NCBI GenBank assembly: GCA_937872275.1
Contig: CALMSE010000325.1
Location: 1-17,437 of the forward strand
Direction: 5' to 3'
Length of the DNA: 17,437 nt
Origin: an uncultured Leucobacter sp.
GTDB lineage: Bacteria; Actinomycetota; Actinomycetes; Actinomycetales; Microbacteriaceae
Below, one piece after another: positions 17,398-17,437 of the stretch. The translations under genes were made by a program, and so were the position numbers. Numbering within the stretch: the first letter of the stretch is position 1; every line of letters starts with the position of its first letter. The notes below the pieces were generated by a model, which was given only the letters and a program-made list of their open reading frames with translations, searched no databases and had not been told where the DNA came from.

Positions 17398-17426
17398 GGA
17401 ATAGTGGATGGGGTTGGGCGTGTCAG
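17398..17426 (-). promoter_or_regulatory. Promoter of the P-domain protein gene
   Basis: On the minus strand CTGACA (17421-17426), a 17-nt spacer and TATTCC (17398-17403) lie 24 nt before the ATG. TATAAG just downstream of it is an alternative -10 without a good -35. Confidence 0.5.
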
Positions 17427-17437
17427 CCTCTACCCGC

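Overview
This window looks like an ordinary chromosomal segment of a very GC-rich actinobacterium. Codon third positions are almost all G or C, several promoters give leaderless starts (a TANNNT hexamer 6-7 nt before the start codon), and the ilvD-ilvB-ilvN-ilvC / serA order fits the family Microbacteriaceae (for example a Leucobacter-like organism). The taxon is an inference from style and gene order, not a sequence match.

Layout. 1-1354 (minus): hisN-like phosphatase, then a DUF3054 membrane protein overlapping it by 4 nt, then the start of an unidentified gene running off the left edge. 1550-3796 (plus): an APC-family permease followed 3 nt later by a short-chain dehydrogenase, closed by a perfect 16-bp hairpin. 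3937-4009: tRNA-Lys(CTT), convergent with a 40-codon lysine-rich gene (4050-4172, minus). 4307-4510 (minus): a cold-shock protein behind a roughly 400-bp leader/promoter region. 4915-6502 (minus): a small two-helix membrane protein and the NhaA Na+/H+ antiporter. 6609-11746 (plus): ilvD, ilvB, ilvN, ilvC, the common branched-chain amino acid pathway, ended by several hairpins including an 18-bp stem with a UUCG loop. 11977-12496: two broken genes that have both lost their 5' ends and face each other across a junction near 12390, an ABC-2 type permease remnant (minus) and an unidentified 3' fragment (plus). 12531-13715 (minus): a secreted protein with autotransporter-like beta repeats. 13946-14766 (plus): two overlapping membrane-protein genes of unknown function. 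14881-16473 (plus): serA with an ACT domain. 16627-17373 (minus): a secreted P-domain protein ending in an LAATG sorting-like signal.

How the parts work together. Most genes are core metabolism: IlvBN makes acetolactate, IlvC reduces and isomerises it, IlvD dehydrates it to the 2-keto acid, and SerA commits 3-phosphoglycerate to serine, glycine and cysteine. NhaA, Csp and the permease are housekeeping or stress functions. The accessory portion is 11.9-14.8 kb and 16.6-17.4 kb (cell-surface proteins, decayed transporter).

I saw no CRISPR array, transposase, phage gene or recognisable defence system. The most unusual items are the stop/start-coupled chain of two tiny ORFs leading into serA, the AT-rich rare-codon stretch at the 3' end of ilvD before ilvB, the hairpin cluster over the ilvC stop codon, the double-truncation junction at 12390, and the AAG-rich mini-gene beside the tRNA that reads AAG.
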